Assembly: GCA_947455195.1 (NCBI GenBank)
Contig: CANGMI010000002.1
Span: 124,001-188,000 of the forward strand
DNA: 64,000 nucleotides
Source: Pseudomonadota bacterium
Lineage (GTDB): Bacteria > Pseudomonadota > Gammaproteobacteria > Burkholderiales > SG8-39
Reading direction: 5' to 3'
Position numbers and translations under genes: made by a program. Numbering within the stretch: position 1 is the first letter of the stretch; each line of letters opens with the position of its first letter. Under the pieces are notes generated by a model. It did not search any database and was not told where the DNA came from. It saw nothing but the letters and a program-made list of their open reading frames with translations. This document shows positions 25,561-34,632 of this stretch, in pieces.

Positions 25561-27180
25561 GTGACAGCGATGCAATGTGACCTGCTCGTGCAGGGTGGTA
25601 CGGTATTCGACGGGAGTGGTGCGCCGGGCGTTCCAGCCGATGTCGCGATCGCCAATGGGCGCATCGTAGCCGTGGGTGCCAATCTGGCGGTGCAGGCCGG
25701 GCAGGTGATCGATGCGCGCGGTCTGGCCGTGGCGCCTGGCTTCATCGACATCAAGACACACTCGGACTTCACCCTGCCGATCAACCCGAGGGCCGAGAGC
25801 AAGGTGCGTCAGGGCGTCACCACCGAGATCATCGGTCACTGCGGATTCTCGGTTGCGCCCTGCCTGCCCGACAAGGTGGAACTGCTGCGTGACTATCTGA
25901 GCCCGAGTGCGCCCTGGCTACCCTTTCGCGCCACGGACTTCGCAGGCTATCTGGGTACCTTTCCCGCCACCGCAGTGAATGCCGGCATGCTGGTCGGACA
26001 CAATACCCTGCGACTGATGGTGATGGGCATGGCCGATCGTGCGCCCACCGAGGCCGAACTGCAGGGGATGGTCTGGCTGCTCGAGGAGGGGCTTCAGGCC
26101 GGGGCACTGGGTCTGTCGACCGGGCTTTTCACAGCGCCTGGCAGCTACGCCCGTGTGCCTGAACTGCACGCGCTTGGCGCGGTGCTGCGGCGCTACGACG
26201 CGCGCTATTTCACCCACCTTCGCGACGAGTCGAATGGCGTACTTGCCTCCGTCGAGGAGGCCATCGCCTTTGGCGAGGCCTGCGGCGTGCATGTACAGAT
26301 CGTGCACTTCAAGTGCTCGGGCACCGACAACTGGGGCAAGGTGAGTACGGCCCTTTCGATGATCGAGGCGGCGCGGGCCCGCGGCGTGCGCATCGACTGC
26401 GATGCCTATCCGTATACCGCGGGCAGCAATCCGCTCAAGAACATCCTGCCGCAATGGGTGCAGGCGGGTGGTGTGGCTGCGATGCTCGAGCGCCTGCGTG
26501 AACCGGCCGCGCGCGATCGCATTCGCGCCGATGTCGCGGCGCAGGGCCTCAACAACTGGGGCCGGGTCGAGTCCTGGGACAGCGTGCGCATCTCGATCTC
26601 GCCCAACCTGCCGCAGCATGCCGGCACGACCATCGCGGAACTCGCGCGGGCGCGGGGGATCGATCCGGTGGATGCACTGTGCGACTACCTCATCGAGGAC
26701 AAGGGTGCTACCCGCGTACTCGTGATCTCGATCGCGGAGGATGACGTTCGAACGCTCATCCGTTCACCGGATGCGCTGGTGGGCTCCGACGGCAACTGCG
26801 TGGCCGACTACGGCACGGTATCGCAAGGCATGCCACATCCGCGCTTCTATGGCACGTTTCCGCGGGTGATCGGTCACTATGTCCGCGAGGAGCAACTGGT
26901 GAGCCTCGAGCAGGCCATTCACAAGATGACCGGGGCAACGGCCCGTGCGCTCGGCCTCACCGACCGTGGTCTCCTGAATCCCGGGTCGTGCGCCGACCTC
27001 GCGCTCTTCGAGCCCGAGGTCTTCATCGATCGATCGACTTATGCCGATCCGCACCAGTATCCGGCGGGTGAGCGCACCACGGTCATCGTGAACGGCGTGG
27101 TGGTGGTGGACAACGCGAGGCACACCGGCGCGCTGCCCGGCAAGGTGCTGCGGCGCGCCCCTGGCGGTTCAGTGAGTTGA
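25561..27180 (+). CDS. N-acyl-D-amino-acid deacylase (D-aminoacylase), amidohydrolase superfamily
   Basis: A protein of about 539 residues. It opens with the small beta-domain CDLLVQGGTVFDGSGAPGVP, then the metal region APGFIDIKTHSDFTLPINPR. A key family motif is TTEIIGHCGFSVAP, whose Cys is a zinc ligand in D-aminoacylases. YFTHLRDESNGVL and IVHFKCSGTDNWGK provide further ligands, and VGSDGNCVADYG carries the catalytic Asp. The GTG at 25561 follows CGGGAG with suitable spacing; ATG at 25570 is the alternative. It hydrolyses N-acyl-D-amino acids, or possibly cyclic ureas, in related enzymes. It is monocistronic as far as can be seen. Confidence 0.9.
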   Translation: MTAMQCDLLVQGGTVFDGSGAPGVPADVAIANGRIVAVGANLAVQAGQVIDARGLAVAPGFIDIKTHSDFTLPINPRAESKVRQGVTTEIIGHCGFSVAPCLPDKVELLRDYLSPSAPWLPFRATDFAGYLGTFPATAVNAGMLVGHNTLRLMVMGMADRAPTEAELQGMVWLLEEGLQAGALGLSTGLFTAPGSYARVPELHALGAVLRRYDARYFTHLRDESNGVLASVEEAIAFGEACGVHVQIVHFKCSGTDNWGKVSTALSMIEAARARGVRIDCDAYPYTAGSNPLKNILPQWVQAGGVAAMLERLREPAARDRIRADVAAQGLNNWGRVESWDSVRISISPNLPQHAGTTIAELARARGIDPVDALCDYLIEDKGATRVLVISIAEDDVRTLIRSPDALVGSDGNCVADYGTVSQGMPHPRFYGTFPRVIGHYVREEQLVSLEQAIHKMTGATARALGLTDRGLLNPGSCADLALFEPEVFIDRSTYADPHQYPAGERTTVIVNGVVVVDNARHTGALPGKVLRRAPGGSVS

Positions 27181-27304
27181 TGCGACGCCACAGCGGGGCA
27201 GGAAAGCACGCTGATGCCACGGCAAGGCCGGGCACGGCACGGCAGTCCAGTGCAGCACGCTGATGCGAAGGGGAGCGCGGAGCTCCCGATGGCAGTCTTG
27301 TCGG

Positions 27305-28768
27305 CTACTCCATCGGCCAGCGCAAGGTCACGATCTTCTTCATGTCGAGCCGGCTCGCGATCCGCTCGGCGGTAAGGCCCACTTCGCGCATGACATCGTC
27401 CTGATCGATCAGGGTCACGCGGCTGTCGCGGACCACCTGACGACCCGCGATGTAGACATGGCGCACGGTATTGCCGGTGGCGCTGTACACGAGATTCGAG
27501 ACAGGGTTGTAGAGCGGCTGCCATTCCGACGCCGTGGCATCGAACATCACGAAGTCGGCTTCCTTGCCGACCTCGATCGACCCGGTGCGATCACCGAGCC
27601 CTGCCCCGCGTGCGCCATTGATCGTCGCCATCTCCACGGCATGCTCGGGGGGCATGACGCGCGGGTTGGCGCGCGCCTCCTTGTAGCCACAGGCGCACAG
27701 ACGCATCTCCTGCACGATATCGACGAGGCCCGAGCAGGCGTGGTCGGATCCCAGACTCACGTTGACGCCCAGAGCCATCAGCTCGGGATGCATGCCGATA
27801 TTGATGTAGCCATACCCGTTGTGCAGGGACGATGAGGGGCTGCACACCAGGGTGGGCTTGCGCCGCGCGAGGATCTCGATTTCCTGCGGCTCGAGCCAGC
27901 CCGCATGGACGAGCATCGTGCGATGGTCGAGAACGCCCAGGGATTCGAGCCGCTCGACCTCCGCCATGTTGGAGCCTGCGGTACTTGCGTCGCGGGTCTG
28001 GTAGGAAAAGCAGGCGTGGGTCTGGAGCACCGAGCGATGGCGGTCGGCCAGTGCCTTCAGGCCGACGATGAGTTCGTCCGATGCGTTCGGCACGCCGCGG
28101 AACGAGGCACTGACCGTGAGGCGTCCGTCGTAGGCGCCGCTGTAGCGCTCGAAGAGTTCACCGGTTTTCTCGAGACAGGCCTCGGTGGTCTCGATCATGC
28201 GTGCCGGGAGCAGGTTGGCCACGGCCTTGGTCTTGTCGAAGCAACTCGTGGCCGTGGTCATGCGAAGACCGCTTGCCATCACGGCACGCACCGTCGCATG
28301 GGGGTGGTAGTTGCCCGGGTCGACAAAGCTCGTGACGCCATGACGCAGCAGTTCGATGGCTGCCAGCTGCGAACTCACATAGACATCGTCTTCCGTACTG
28401 GCCGCCTCGAACGGATACATCCGCTCATAGAGGAAGGACTGCGCGTTGGCTTCGTCGGCGAGGCCTCGCGCCATCTGGAACGAGGCGTGCAGGTGGCTGT
28501 CGGTAAAACCGGGGGTCACTACGGTGCGTGCACCATCGACCACCTGGTCGGCGCGCCAGTCGCGCAGGATGTCCTCGGATTTGCCGACGGCTACGAAGCG
28601 CCCGCCGCGAATGGCGAGCGCTGCATCGCGAATCACGCGTCGGCTCGGGTCGACGCTGATCAGCCAGTCGATATGGGCAACGATGAGATCGGCGATCCGC
28701 GCCTCAGCCGGGCTGTTCGAGGCTCCGGCACGGGTCGTCTGGTCGGGTGCTGGGGTCTCGGTGCTCAT
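27305..28768 (-). CDS. Amidohydrolase of the TrzN/AtzA/SAH-deaminase group
   Basis: A 487-residue metal-dependent aminohydrolase or chlorohydrolase. Ligand motifs are VTPGFTDSHLHASFQMARG (H-x-H), LQTHACFSY (His), LVHAGWLEPQEIEIL (His) and VSLGSDHACSGLVDIVQEMR (Asp). IEVGKEADFVMFDATASEW marks the closing beta-domain. Relatives deaminate guanine, thiomethyladenosine or s-triazines. ATG at 28768 is chosen; an upstream ATG at 28816 lies inside the Ldh gene. It is last in a three-gene operon with an Ldh-type oxidoreductase and an alpha/beta hydrolase. The substrate cannot be fixed by sequence. Confidence 0.9.
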   Translation of the reverse strand: MSTETPAPDQTTRAGASNSPAEARIADLIVAHIDWLISVDPSRRVIRDAALAIRGGRFVAVGKSEDILRDWRADQVVDGARTVVTPGFTDSHLHASFQMARGLADEANAQSFLYERMYPFEAASTEDDVYVSSQLAAIELLRHGVTSFVDPGNYHPHATVRAVMASGLRMTTATSCFDKTKAVANLLPARMIETTEACLEKTGELFERYSGAYDGRLTVSASFRGVPNASDELIVGLKALADRHRSVLQTHACFSYQTRDASTAGSNMAEVERLESLGVLDHRTMLVHAGWLEPQEIEILARRKPTLVCSPSSSLHNGYGYINIGMHPELMALGVNVSLGSDHACSGLVDIVQEMRLCACGYKEARANPRVMPPEHAVEMATINGARGAGLGDRTGSIEVGKEADFVMFDATASEWQPLYNPVSNLVYSATGNTVRHVYIAGRQVVRDSRVTLIDQDDVMREVGLTAERIASRLDMKKIVTLRWPME

Positions 28769-28781
28769 GGGTTGTGCTCGC

Positions 28782-29888
28782 TCAGACGCCGAGTGCTGCC
28801 GGCAGGGGAATGGCAAGGCGCGCAGCCAGCGCGCGCAGGTCGGCGGCCACCGGCGGCGGCAGCGGGATTCCGGTTTGTGCGCGCAACCGCATCATGCGAT
28901 CGCCGCGCTCGCCCGGGGTCATGGGGGGCTCGGCCGGGTCGGTGGCTGGCAGCGCATGGATGTCACGGGCCAGACGTCCGGCTTCCAGCGCGAAGGCGGC
29001 CGGATCGATGAAGCGCGCGATGTCGATGGCAATGCACACGCCGTTCTGCCGGTGCCGCTTGCCCGCAGCGGTGCCTTCGAGCGATTCGGCCAGCAGCGGG
29101 TTGCCCGCCAGCACGCTCGAGAGCAGTTCGATCATCAGCGCAAGACCTGACCCCTTTGGGCCTGCCATCGGCAGAGGCACCCAGGCTTGCGCCGGGTCGG
29201 TGGTTGGGTTTCCCTCGCGGTCGATGGCAAGGCCGGGCGGCAGCGTCTGTTTCATCTTGCGGGCCTGGGCAATGCGCCCCAGCGACACCACGCCCGAGGC
29301 GATGTCGAGCACGATCGGTGACTGTGCGTCACCGCCCGGTGCTGCGATCGACAACGGACTCGTCGAGACCCCGGCTGCACGCGCGCCGTGATACGCCATG
29401 TTGGGCGAGGAGCCGGAAAAGGCGATCCCGAGGCACTGTGCTTCGGTGGCGTGCCGGGTGTAGTAGCCGAGCGCTGCGGTATGCGTCGTGGCGCGCACGA
29501 CCGCGATCCCGATGCCCGCCACGCGTGCCCGTGCGATGGCCTCGTTCATGCCGCGCATCATGGCCACCGGACCGGGCGCCCGATCGGCCTCGATGCTCAC
29601 GGAACCCGCAGCCACTTCCTTTACGACCATGGCCGGGGTGGCGTTCATGTCGCCGAGATCGATCAGTTCGACATAGCGCGGAACGCGCGTGACCCCGTGT
29701 GTGTCCACACCGCGCAGATTGGCCCAGAGAAGCGCATCGGCGACGGTGGCGGCATGCTCGTGCGACATGCCGCGAACCCTGAACGCCTGCTCGGTGAAGA
29801 CGCGCAGGTCCGGGACCGGAACGACCACGCGGCCTGCGGGCGCCGGGGCGCCTGTGGCCCCGGCTGGCAGCGAGGGCAAATCGCTCAC
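28782..29888 (-). CDS. Ldh family oxidoreductase (malate/L-lactate/ureidoglycolate dehydrogenase type)
   Basis: A 368-residue NAD(P)-dependent 2-hydroxyacid dehydrogenase of the LDH2/MDH2 fold. Distinct blocks are LWANLRGVDTHGVTRVPRYV, MMRGMNEAIARARVAGIGIA with the following VVRATTHTAALGYYTRHA, and IAFSGSSPNMAYHGARAAG. The late block PMAGPKGSGLALMIELLSSV is also characteristic. The ATGA overlap with the alpha/beta hydrolase stop (29885-29888) shows coupling. It ends 13 bp before the amidohydrolase start. It probably oxidises a hydroxy acid released by the neighbouring hydrolases. Confidence 0.92.
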   Translation of the reverse strand: MSDLPSLPAGATGAPAPAGRVVVPVPDLRVFTEQAFRVRGMSHEHAATVADALLWANLRGVDTHGVTRVPRYVELIDLGDMNATPAMVVKEVAAGSVSIEADRAPGPVAMMRGMNEAIARARVAGIGIAVVRATTHTAALGYYTRHATEAQCLGIAFSGSSPNMAYHGARAAGVSTSPLSIAAPGGDAQSPIVLDIASGVVSLGRIAQARKMKQTLPPGLAIDREGNPTTDPAQAWVPLPMAGPKGSGLALMIELLSSVLAGNPLLAESLEGTAAGKRHRQNGVCIAIDIARFIDPAAFALEAGRLARDIHALPATDPAEPPMTPGERGDRMMRLRAQTGIPLPPPVAADLRALAARLAIPLPAALGV

Positions 29889-30760
29889 GCGGCACGGGCC
29901 GGCAGGTACTTCTCGAGCCAGTTCTTCACCAGATTGATCACCAGCGGGTTGCCCTCGGAGAGCAGGAAGTGATCGACATTGGCGATGAGGTGAAGGTCGA
30001 CCGGTTGACGTGCGTGCTGGAAGAGTTCGACCGACTGTTCGGTCGGCGTCACCGAATCGTTCGAGGGGTGCAGCAGCAGCAGCGGGCGTGGCGAGATCTG
30101 GCCAACCACGTCATTGGCCATGAACTCGAACATGCTTTCCACCACCTCGAACGGAAACTCCAGGTGCGAGCCCTCCGAGAGGTTGCCACGCAGATGCGGC
30201 GGAATCGGCACGATGTCGTAGCGGGGCACGCGGATCGACCGACCTGTTTCGGCCCGCACGCGCTTGCCTTCGGCCATCATGTCGGTGAAGCGCTTCCACG
30301 CTTCGTCAGATTCGTGCTGCTTGCGAAATTTCTTCTCGCCGTTGCCCCAGCCACCCGAGGACATCACCGCAGCGATGCGGGGCTCGACCCCCCCGGCATA
30401 GCAGGCAACCGCTGCGCCGAAGCTGTGGCCGTAAACGCCGATTGATCCGGGCAGGATGTCGCTGCGGCTCGCCATGTAGGTGAGCGCATTGCGGGTATCT
30501 TCGACCTGTTCCAGGCAGATCACGCGGGCACGTTCGCCCTCGCTCTCGCCGCAGCCGCGAAAGTCAAAGCGCAGCGAGGCATAGCCCCAGCTGGCGAGGA
30601 GTTCGGCGGTTATCTTCATCCAGTTGGCTTCCTTGTTGCTGCCAAAGCCGTGCAGCAGGAGGAGTGCGGCGCGCCGTTCGCCCGGCGCGAGGCCATCAGG
30701 GGTGCGCACGACGCCCGAGAGGGTGAGGCCGTCGGATACAAAGCTGACGCGTTCTTCCAT
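29885..30760 (-). CDS. Alpha/beta hydrolase (dienelactone hydrolase-like)
   Basis: A protein of about 291 residues with the alpha/beta hydrolase fold. LLLLHGFGSNKEANW forms the oxyanion region, YASLRFDFRGCGESEGERAR is typical of serine aminopeptidase S33/acyl esterases, and IGVYGHSFGAAVACYAGG carries the nucleophile Ser. RPLLLLHPSNDSVTPTEQSV supplies the Asp and ANVDHFLL the His. ATG at 30760 lies about 10 bp after GGAGA; the ATG at 30769 is too close to that site. It is first in the minus-strand operon with Ldh and amidohydrolase. Confidence 0.9.
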   Translation of the reverse strand: MEERVSFVSDGLTLSGVVRTPDGLAPGERRAALLLLHGFGSNKEANWMKITAELLASWGYASLRFDFRGCGESEGERARVICLEQVEDTRNALTYMASRSDILPGSIGVYGHSFGAAVACYAGGVEPRIAAVMSSGGWGNGEKKFRKQHESDEAWKRFTDMMAEGKRVRAETGRSIRVPRYDIVPIPPHLRGNLSEGSHLEFPFEVVESMFEFMANDVVGQISPRPLLLLHPSNDSVTPTEQSVELFQHARQPVDLHLIANVDHFLLSEGNPLVINLVKNWLEKYLPARAA

Positions 30761-30857
30761 GTTGCGCATTCTCCGTGGGGTGGTGCAGTGTCGGGCGGCG
30801 GGCCCGAGGGAAAACGGATTGTACCGTTGCCCTGCCGGCTTATCGCCAGGAGGGTTC

Positions 30858-31478
30858 TCAGCTGAGCGGAATCATCACGTTGTCGCGGAACGCCGCGCGC
30901 GTCTGCAGGCGTTCGAAGTAGGCGTCCAGGTGCGGCATCGAGGGGCGCTCGACCGGCAGGCGATACCAGCGATGCACGAACGTTCCCAGGGGAATGTCGC
31001 CCATCGTGAGCGCATCACCGGCAATGAAGGGACGAGTGGCCAGTGCCTTGTCGACGATCTGGAACGCATCGTTTGCAGCAGCGGTCTGGGTCTCGATCTC
31101 CTTCAGGTTGCGATTCTCGGGCGCACTGCGAATCAGTCCCCAGAAGACGGGTGTCACCGAGGGCTGCAGCGTGGTGGTCGCCCAGTCCATCCAGCGGTCG
31201 GCATCAGCACGCACGCGAAGTTCGGTGGGCCAGAGGCTGCCCTCGCCGTGGCGTGCGGCCAGGTAGCGCACGATGGCATTGGATTCCCACAGCACGAACC
31301 CCTCGTCATCGATGGTCGGTATGCGGCCATTCGGGTTCATCGCGCGGTAGTGCGATTCGTTCACGACGCCGAACTGCATCCCGGCTTCGATGCGTTCGTG
31401 CTCGACGCCGAGTTCGGCCAGCGCCCAGCGCACTTTCTGCACGTTGATCGAGGTGATGCGTCCCCAGAGTTTCAGCAT
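30858..31478 (-). CDS. Glutathione S-transferase family protein
   Basis: A 206-residue cytosolic GST. The N-terminal thioredoxin-like half begins MLKLWGRITSINVQKVRWAL, has the cis-Pro loop NPNGRIPTIDDEGFVLWESN and then AIVRYLAARHGEGSLWP. The C-terminal helical half contains RWMDWATTTLQP and PFIAGDALTMGDIPLGTFVH with the N-capping Asp. The Ser/Asn pair in TSINVQK suggests a Ser-type (theta/beta-like) enzyme. TGGAGAACA precedes the ATG at 31478. It differs clearly from the GST at 19083, so it is not a recent duplicate. Confidence 0.93.
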   Translation of the reverse strand: MLKLWGRITSINVQKVRWALAELGVEHERIEAGMQFGVVNESHYRAMNPNGRIPTIDDEGFVLWESNAIVRYLAARHGEGSLWPTELRVRADADRWMDWATTTLQPSVTPVFWGLIRSAPENRNLKEIETQTAAANDAFQIVDKALATRPFIAGDALTMGDIPLGTFVHRWYRLPVERPSMPHLDAYFERLQTRAAFRDNVMIPLS

Positions 31479-31551
31479 GATTGTTCTCCATTGGTGATCG
31501 GTCTGGACGCGAGGTTTGATGACGGCAGGCAACCCCGCAGGCTCGGTGAGG

Positions 31552-32625
31552 TCAGAGGTCAGGGTCAGCGCGCTTGGTCTCAACGGCCAGATGCGGATTG
31601 AACATCGCCCCGGTGGCCGACTGCGCGGCGCAGGCCCCGGCATCGAGAAAGGCTCGGGCATCGGCCGGATCGGTGAGGCCGCCCACACCGACGATCTCGA
31701 GGCGAAGCCGGTCGTCATCGATGATCTGACGGGCGGTGCGCACGGTCTCGAGTGCAATCGGCAGGATGCGTTTGCCGATGACCCCAGCCCGTTCGCGCCC
31801 GGGCGGAAAGGCGGGGGTGCCGTCGGCTCTGACGATTCGCCGCGAGGGTGCGTTGATCATCACGATCGCATCGGCATGACCGTTCACGGCGTGCAGGAAG
31901 GCGCGCAGGCTTGCGATGTCCTCGAACGGACCGGTCTTCAGCAGAACCGGACGCCCCTGCGAGGCGCCCCTGACCGTTCGGGCAATCTGCCCCGAGCGTT
32001 CGATGTCGCGATACAACTCGCCTTCGGCACGACCCACGTTGGGGCATGAGAGGTTGGCTTCGACGGCATCGACGCCGGCTTCGCAGACCTGGCGGGCCAG
32101 TCGATCGAAGTCGGCGATGAAGGCCGTATCGGATACGGTGTCGCCCGCGGTTCCGACAATCGAGCCGATCAGCAGCTGCCCTTCACCGATCGAGTGACAG
32201 GCGCGCTCCAGATCCGGCTGCCACAGGCTGGGGGGTGCCGAGGGCATGCCGAAGGAGCCTGCGAGGGTGAGTCCGGACAGCACCGAAGGCCGATCGACCA
32301 CATGCAGAGGTGCCTCCGGATCGTTCAACTGCCGACCGAGTTCGGCATCATCCAGGTGCAACCAGTTGGGTGCGCTCCCGCACAGGCGGGCCATGCTGCG
32401 CACCGTCTTGAAGGTGAGGATGTCGAACCCCAGGTGTGCATACGTTTCGACCCACCGGCTGGTCGACAGGATGCTGGCCGGAATGCCCAGACGTGAGCGA
32501 ACCGGCAGGCCCAGAAACATTTTCAGCGGTGTGGCCGGCACATCGGGAAACGGCCCGGCGAAGTCAGGCCCGTTCACGTAATTCCACTCGAAACTCTGAT
32601 CGAAACGATAGGTCTGGCCCGGCAT
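31552..32625 (-). CDS. Dihydroorotate dehydrogenase-like flavoprotein
   Basis: A protein of about 357 residues with the FMN-binding TIM barrel of dihydroorotate/dihydropyrimidine dehydrogenases. Signatures are FGMPSAPPSLWQPDL, VDAVEANLSCPNVGRAEGEL (Cys in the catalytic loop), PVLLKTGPFED (Lys), IVMINAPSRR and the phosphate-binding end VGVGGLTDPADARAFLDAGA followed by AAQSATGAMFNP. It is not in a pyrimidine operon, so it may act on another cyclic substrate. ATG at 32625 has no clear ribosome site. The upstream frame is Pro-rich (SLPPPPPMPGQ), so the start is uncertain. Confidence 0.82.
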   Translation of the reverse strand: MPGQTYRFDQSFEWNYVNGPDFAGPFPDVPATPLKMFLGLPVRSRLGIPASILSTSRWVETYAHLGFDILTFKTVRSMARLCGSAPNWLHLDDAELGRQLNDPEAPLHVVDRPSVLSGLTLAGSFGMPSAPPSLWQPDLERACHSIGEGQLLIGSIVGTAGDTVSDTAFIADFDRLARQVCEAGVDAVEANLSCPNVGRAEGELYRDIERSGQIARTVRGASQGRPVLLKTGPFEDIASLRAFLHAVNGHADAIVMINAPSRRIVRADGTPAFPPGRERAGVIGKRILPIALETVRTARQIIDDDRLRLEIVGVGGLTDPADARAFLDAGACAAQSATGAMFNPHLAVETKRADPDL

Positions 32626-32856
32626 GGGCGGCGGGGGTGGCAACGAGGAGGGCAGGTGGGATGACACGGAGGGCTCGGGTCGGAGGCTGATGCGCGGCGG
32701 ATGGATGGATGCGAGCGGCGAGGATTCGTGTGCGCGGTGTTGCAGGGACGGTGTGATCGGTCTGCGCCTGCGCTCAGCCGCCAGTGTACCGACCTCGAGG
32801 GGCCCGGTGTATCCTCGGGTCACATGAGGCTGGGCCAGGCAACCGAGGAGACCGGT

Positions 32857-33975
32857 ATGGATTCGCGCAGGGGATTTCTGAGCCGCGGTGTCGCCCTTGC
32901 GGGCGGTGTGGCACTTGCGAGTGTCGCGCGCGGTGGTGCAGCCCAGGGCCTTGTGGCCGGCGCTTCGGTGGCGTCCCCCGGCGGTGCCAGCGCTGCGGTC
33001 GTGATGCCGGGCGCGCCTGCTGCGGATCGTGCGCTGGGTACCGTTTCCGGGCGCGATTACGAAGCCCTCAAGTCGGCCGATGGCCTGGCTATCCGGCTGG
33101 CTGTCTGGCGCAAGCAGTTGGTCCGTACCGCGGCTGGTACCCACGGGGCACCGGCTGTCGAGCGCCCTCCTCTGGTGCTTGTCCACGGTTCCTCAACCGC
33201 AGGGCGGGCTTCCTACGACCTTCAGGTGCCGGGCAAGCCACACTATTCGGCCATGGACTGGCTGGCGCGCCATGGGTACGACGTCTGGTGCTTCGACCAC
33301 GAGGGCTACGGTCGATCGGACAAGCGTCGTGCGATCAACGCCGATGTGGCCAACGGGGCTGACGATCTGCTGACGGTCTGTGATCTGGTTCGGCGCGAGA
33401 CCGGTGCGGCGAAGGTTCTGCTCTACGGTGTTTCGTCGGGGTCGTTGCGTGCAGGTCTTTTCGCGCAAAGACATCCCGATCGCGTGGCGCGGCTTGCGCT
33501 CGACGCGCTGGTCTGGACCGGGGAGGGAAGTCCCACCCTGGCCGAGCGGCGCAAGCGTCTCGACCAGTGGCGATCGAACAATCGTCGACCCCTCGATCGG
33601 GCTCTGGTAGAGAGCATCTTCACCCGCGATCACCCGGGTACCGCCGAAGCTGACGTGGTGCGGGCCTTCGCCGATGCCCTGCTTGCGCAGGACAATTCGG
33701 TGCCAACGGGTACGTATCTCGACATGTCGGCTCATCTGCCGGTGATCGACCCTTCACGGATCCTTGCGCCGACGCTCGTGATGCGTGGTCAGTGGGACGG
33801 CATTGCCGCGTTCGAGGACGTGCTCGGGTTCTTCACCCGTCTGCCCAACCCCGATCGACACTTTGCGATCATGCCCGGCATCGCGCATTCGAGCATGCAC
33901 GAGAAGAACGTCGAAACGGTCTATCACATCCTCGATACGTTCATGCGCCAGCCAGCGCCGATCTATCGAGGCTGA
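32857..33975 (+). CDS. Tat-exported alpha/beta hydrolase
   Basis: A 372-residue hydrolase with a twin-arginine signal, MDSRRGFLSRGVALAGGVAL, suggesting export of a folded enzyme. The fold signatures are PPLVLVHGSSTAGRAS (oxyanion), HGYDVWCFDHEGYGRSDKRR, and VLLYGVSSGSLRAGLFAQRH with the nucleophile Ser in GVSSG. PTLVMRGQWDGIAAFED gives the Asp and MPGIAHSSMHE the His. GAGGAG at 32845-32850 precedes ATG 32857; an ATG at 32824 would bury the Tat motif. Its 3' end overlaps the convergent PIN gene by 35 bp. Confidence 0.9.
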   Translation: MDSRRGFLSRGVALAGGVALASVARGGAAQGLVAGASVASPGGASAAVVMPGAPAADRALGTVSGRDYEALKSADGLAIRLAVWRKQLVRTAAGTHGAPAVERPPLVLVHGSSTAGRASYDLQVPGKPHYSAMDWLARHGYDVWCFDHEGYGRSDKRRAINADVANGADDLLTVCDLVRRETGAAKVLLYGVSSGSLRAGLFAQRHPDRVARLALDALVWTGEGSPTLAERRKRLDQWRSNNRRPLDRALVESIFTRDHPGTAEADVVRAFADALLAQDNSVPTGTYLDMSAHLPVIDPSRILAPTLVMRGQWDGIAAFEDVLGFFTRLPNPDRHFAIMPGIAHSSMHEKNVETVYHILDTFMRQPAPIYRG

Positions 33976-34456
33976 GCAGGGCCTCGGGTTTGAGGATCCG
34001 GAACGGCGTTGGCCGCATGCGGCTTCGAGCCAGTTCGAGCAAGGCCTTGTCCTTGCTCACGAGCACGTCAGCACACCCGTCGCGCGCGGCTTCCAGAAAC
34101 TTCTGGTCGTCCGGGTCGCGACAGACGGGCAATCGGGCGAGCATGCGGGCAGGATCAGGGGGTGTCATCGGGCGGGCGTGGGCATCGTAGCGCACGAGCG
34201 CTGCCGAGCGCCGTTCTGCATCGAAGGGCAGATGCGCGTAGCCCAGTACCCGGATAAGTTCCTCTCGCAGATCGGCGCGTGTCATCAGGACGAGTTCCCC
34301 GCGCTCGAGGCGTTCAACCAGCCGTTGCCCGATCGGGTCGTCGAAGGCGAAGCAGTCCAGCACCACGTTGGTATCGAGCACGACGCGCGGGGCGGGGCAT
34401 GCTGTGGTTGCGGGCCTGTCGCCCGGGATGCTGCTGGCGGGTTCTGCAATGGACAT
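33941..34456 (-). CDS. PIN domain protein (putative toxin component, PIN family)
   Basis: A 171-residue protein with a PIN ribonuclease fold. The acidic residues are visible: Asp in RVVLDTNVVLDCF, Glu in ADLREELIRVLGY, and the paired acids in CRDPDDQKFLEAA with VLVSKDKALLELA. This matches the stand-alone PIN family often annotated as putative toxin-antitoxin component. No antitoxin-like small gene adjoins it. The first 25 residues are low-complexity, so a later GTG start is possible. It is divergent from a Bug gene and overlaps the Tat hydrolase end. Confidence 0.85.
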   Translation of the reverse strand: MSIAEPASSIPGDRPATTACPAPRVVLDTNVVLDCFAFDDPIGQRLVERLERGELVLMTRADLREELIRVLGYAHLPFDAERRSAALVRYDAHARPMTPPDPARMLARLPVCRDPDDQKFLEAARDGCADVLVSKDKALLELARSRMRPTPFRILKPEALLSLDRSALAGA

Positions 34457-34559
34457 TCGGGCTGTTCTTGCGGGCTCTTGGGGTACGACGTGATCCGATG
34501 GCGCGATACGCGCGGCAGCCGTCCGGTCGTCGGGCCGGGTGCCAGGGTCGCTGCATTGT

Positions 34560-34607
34560 ACGCAGGCGCACGTTCCGGATTTTCCCGGCTCGACGCAGGC
34601 GCACGTT
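34560..34607. repeat. 15-bp direct repeat spaced 33 bp, upstream of a Bug gene
   Basis: ACGCAGGCGCACGTT occurs at 34560-34574 and 34593-34607. The 33-bp period is close to three helical turns, which would put both copies on one DNA face. They lie 25-75 bp before the Bug start at 34633 and about 100 bp from the divergent PIN gene start. Operator half-sites for either gene are possible. Confidence 0.5.
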
Positions 34608-34632
34608 TCGTTCTTCCACTACGATCGAGCCG

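Noticed and set aside
33941-34456. PIN protein as half of a toxin-antitoxin system
   Set aside because: No small antitoxin frame is adjacent on the same strand; only a lone PIN domain can be claimed.
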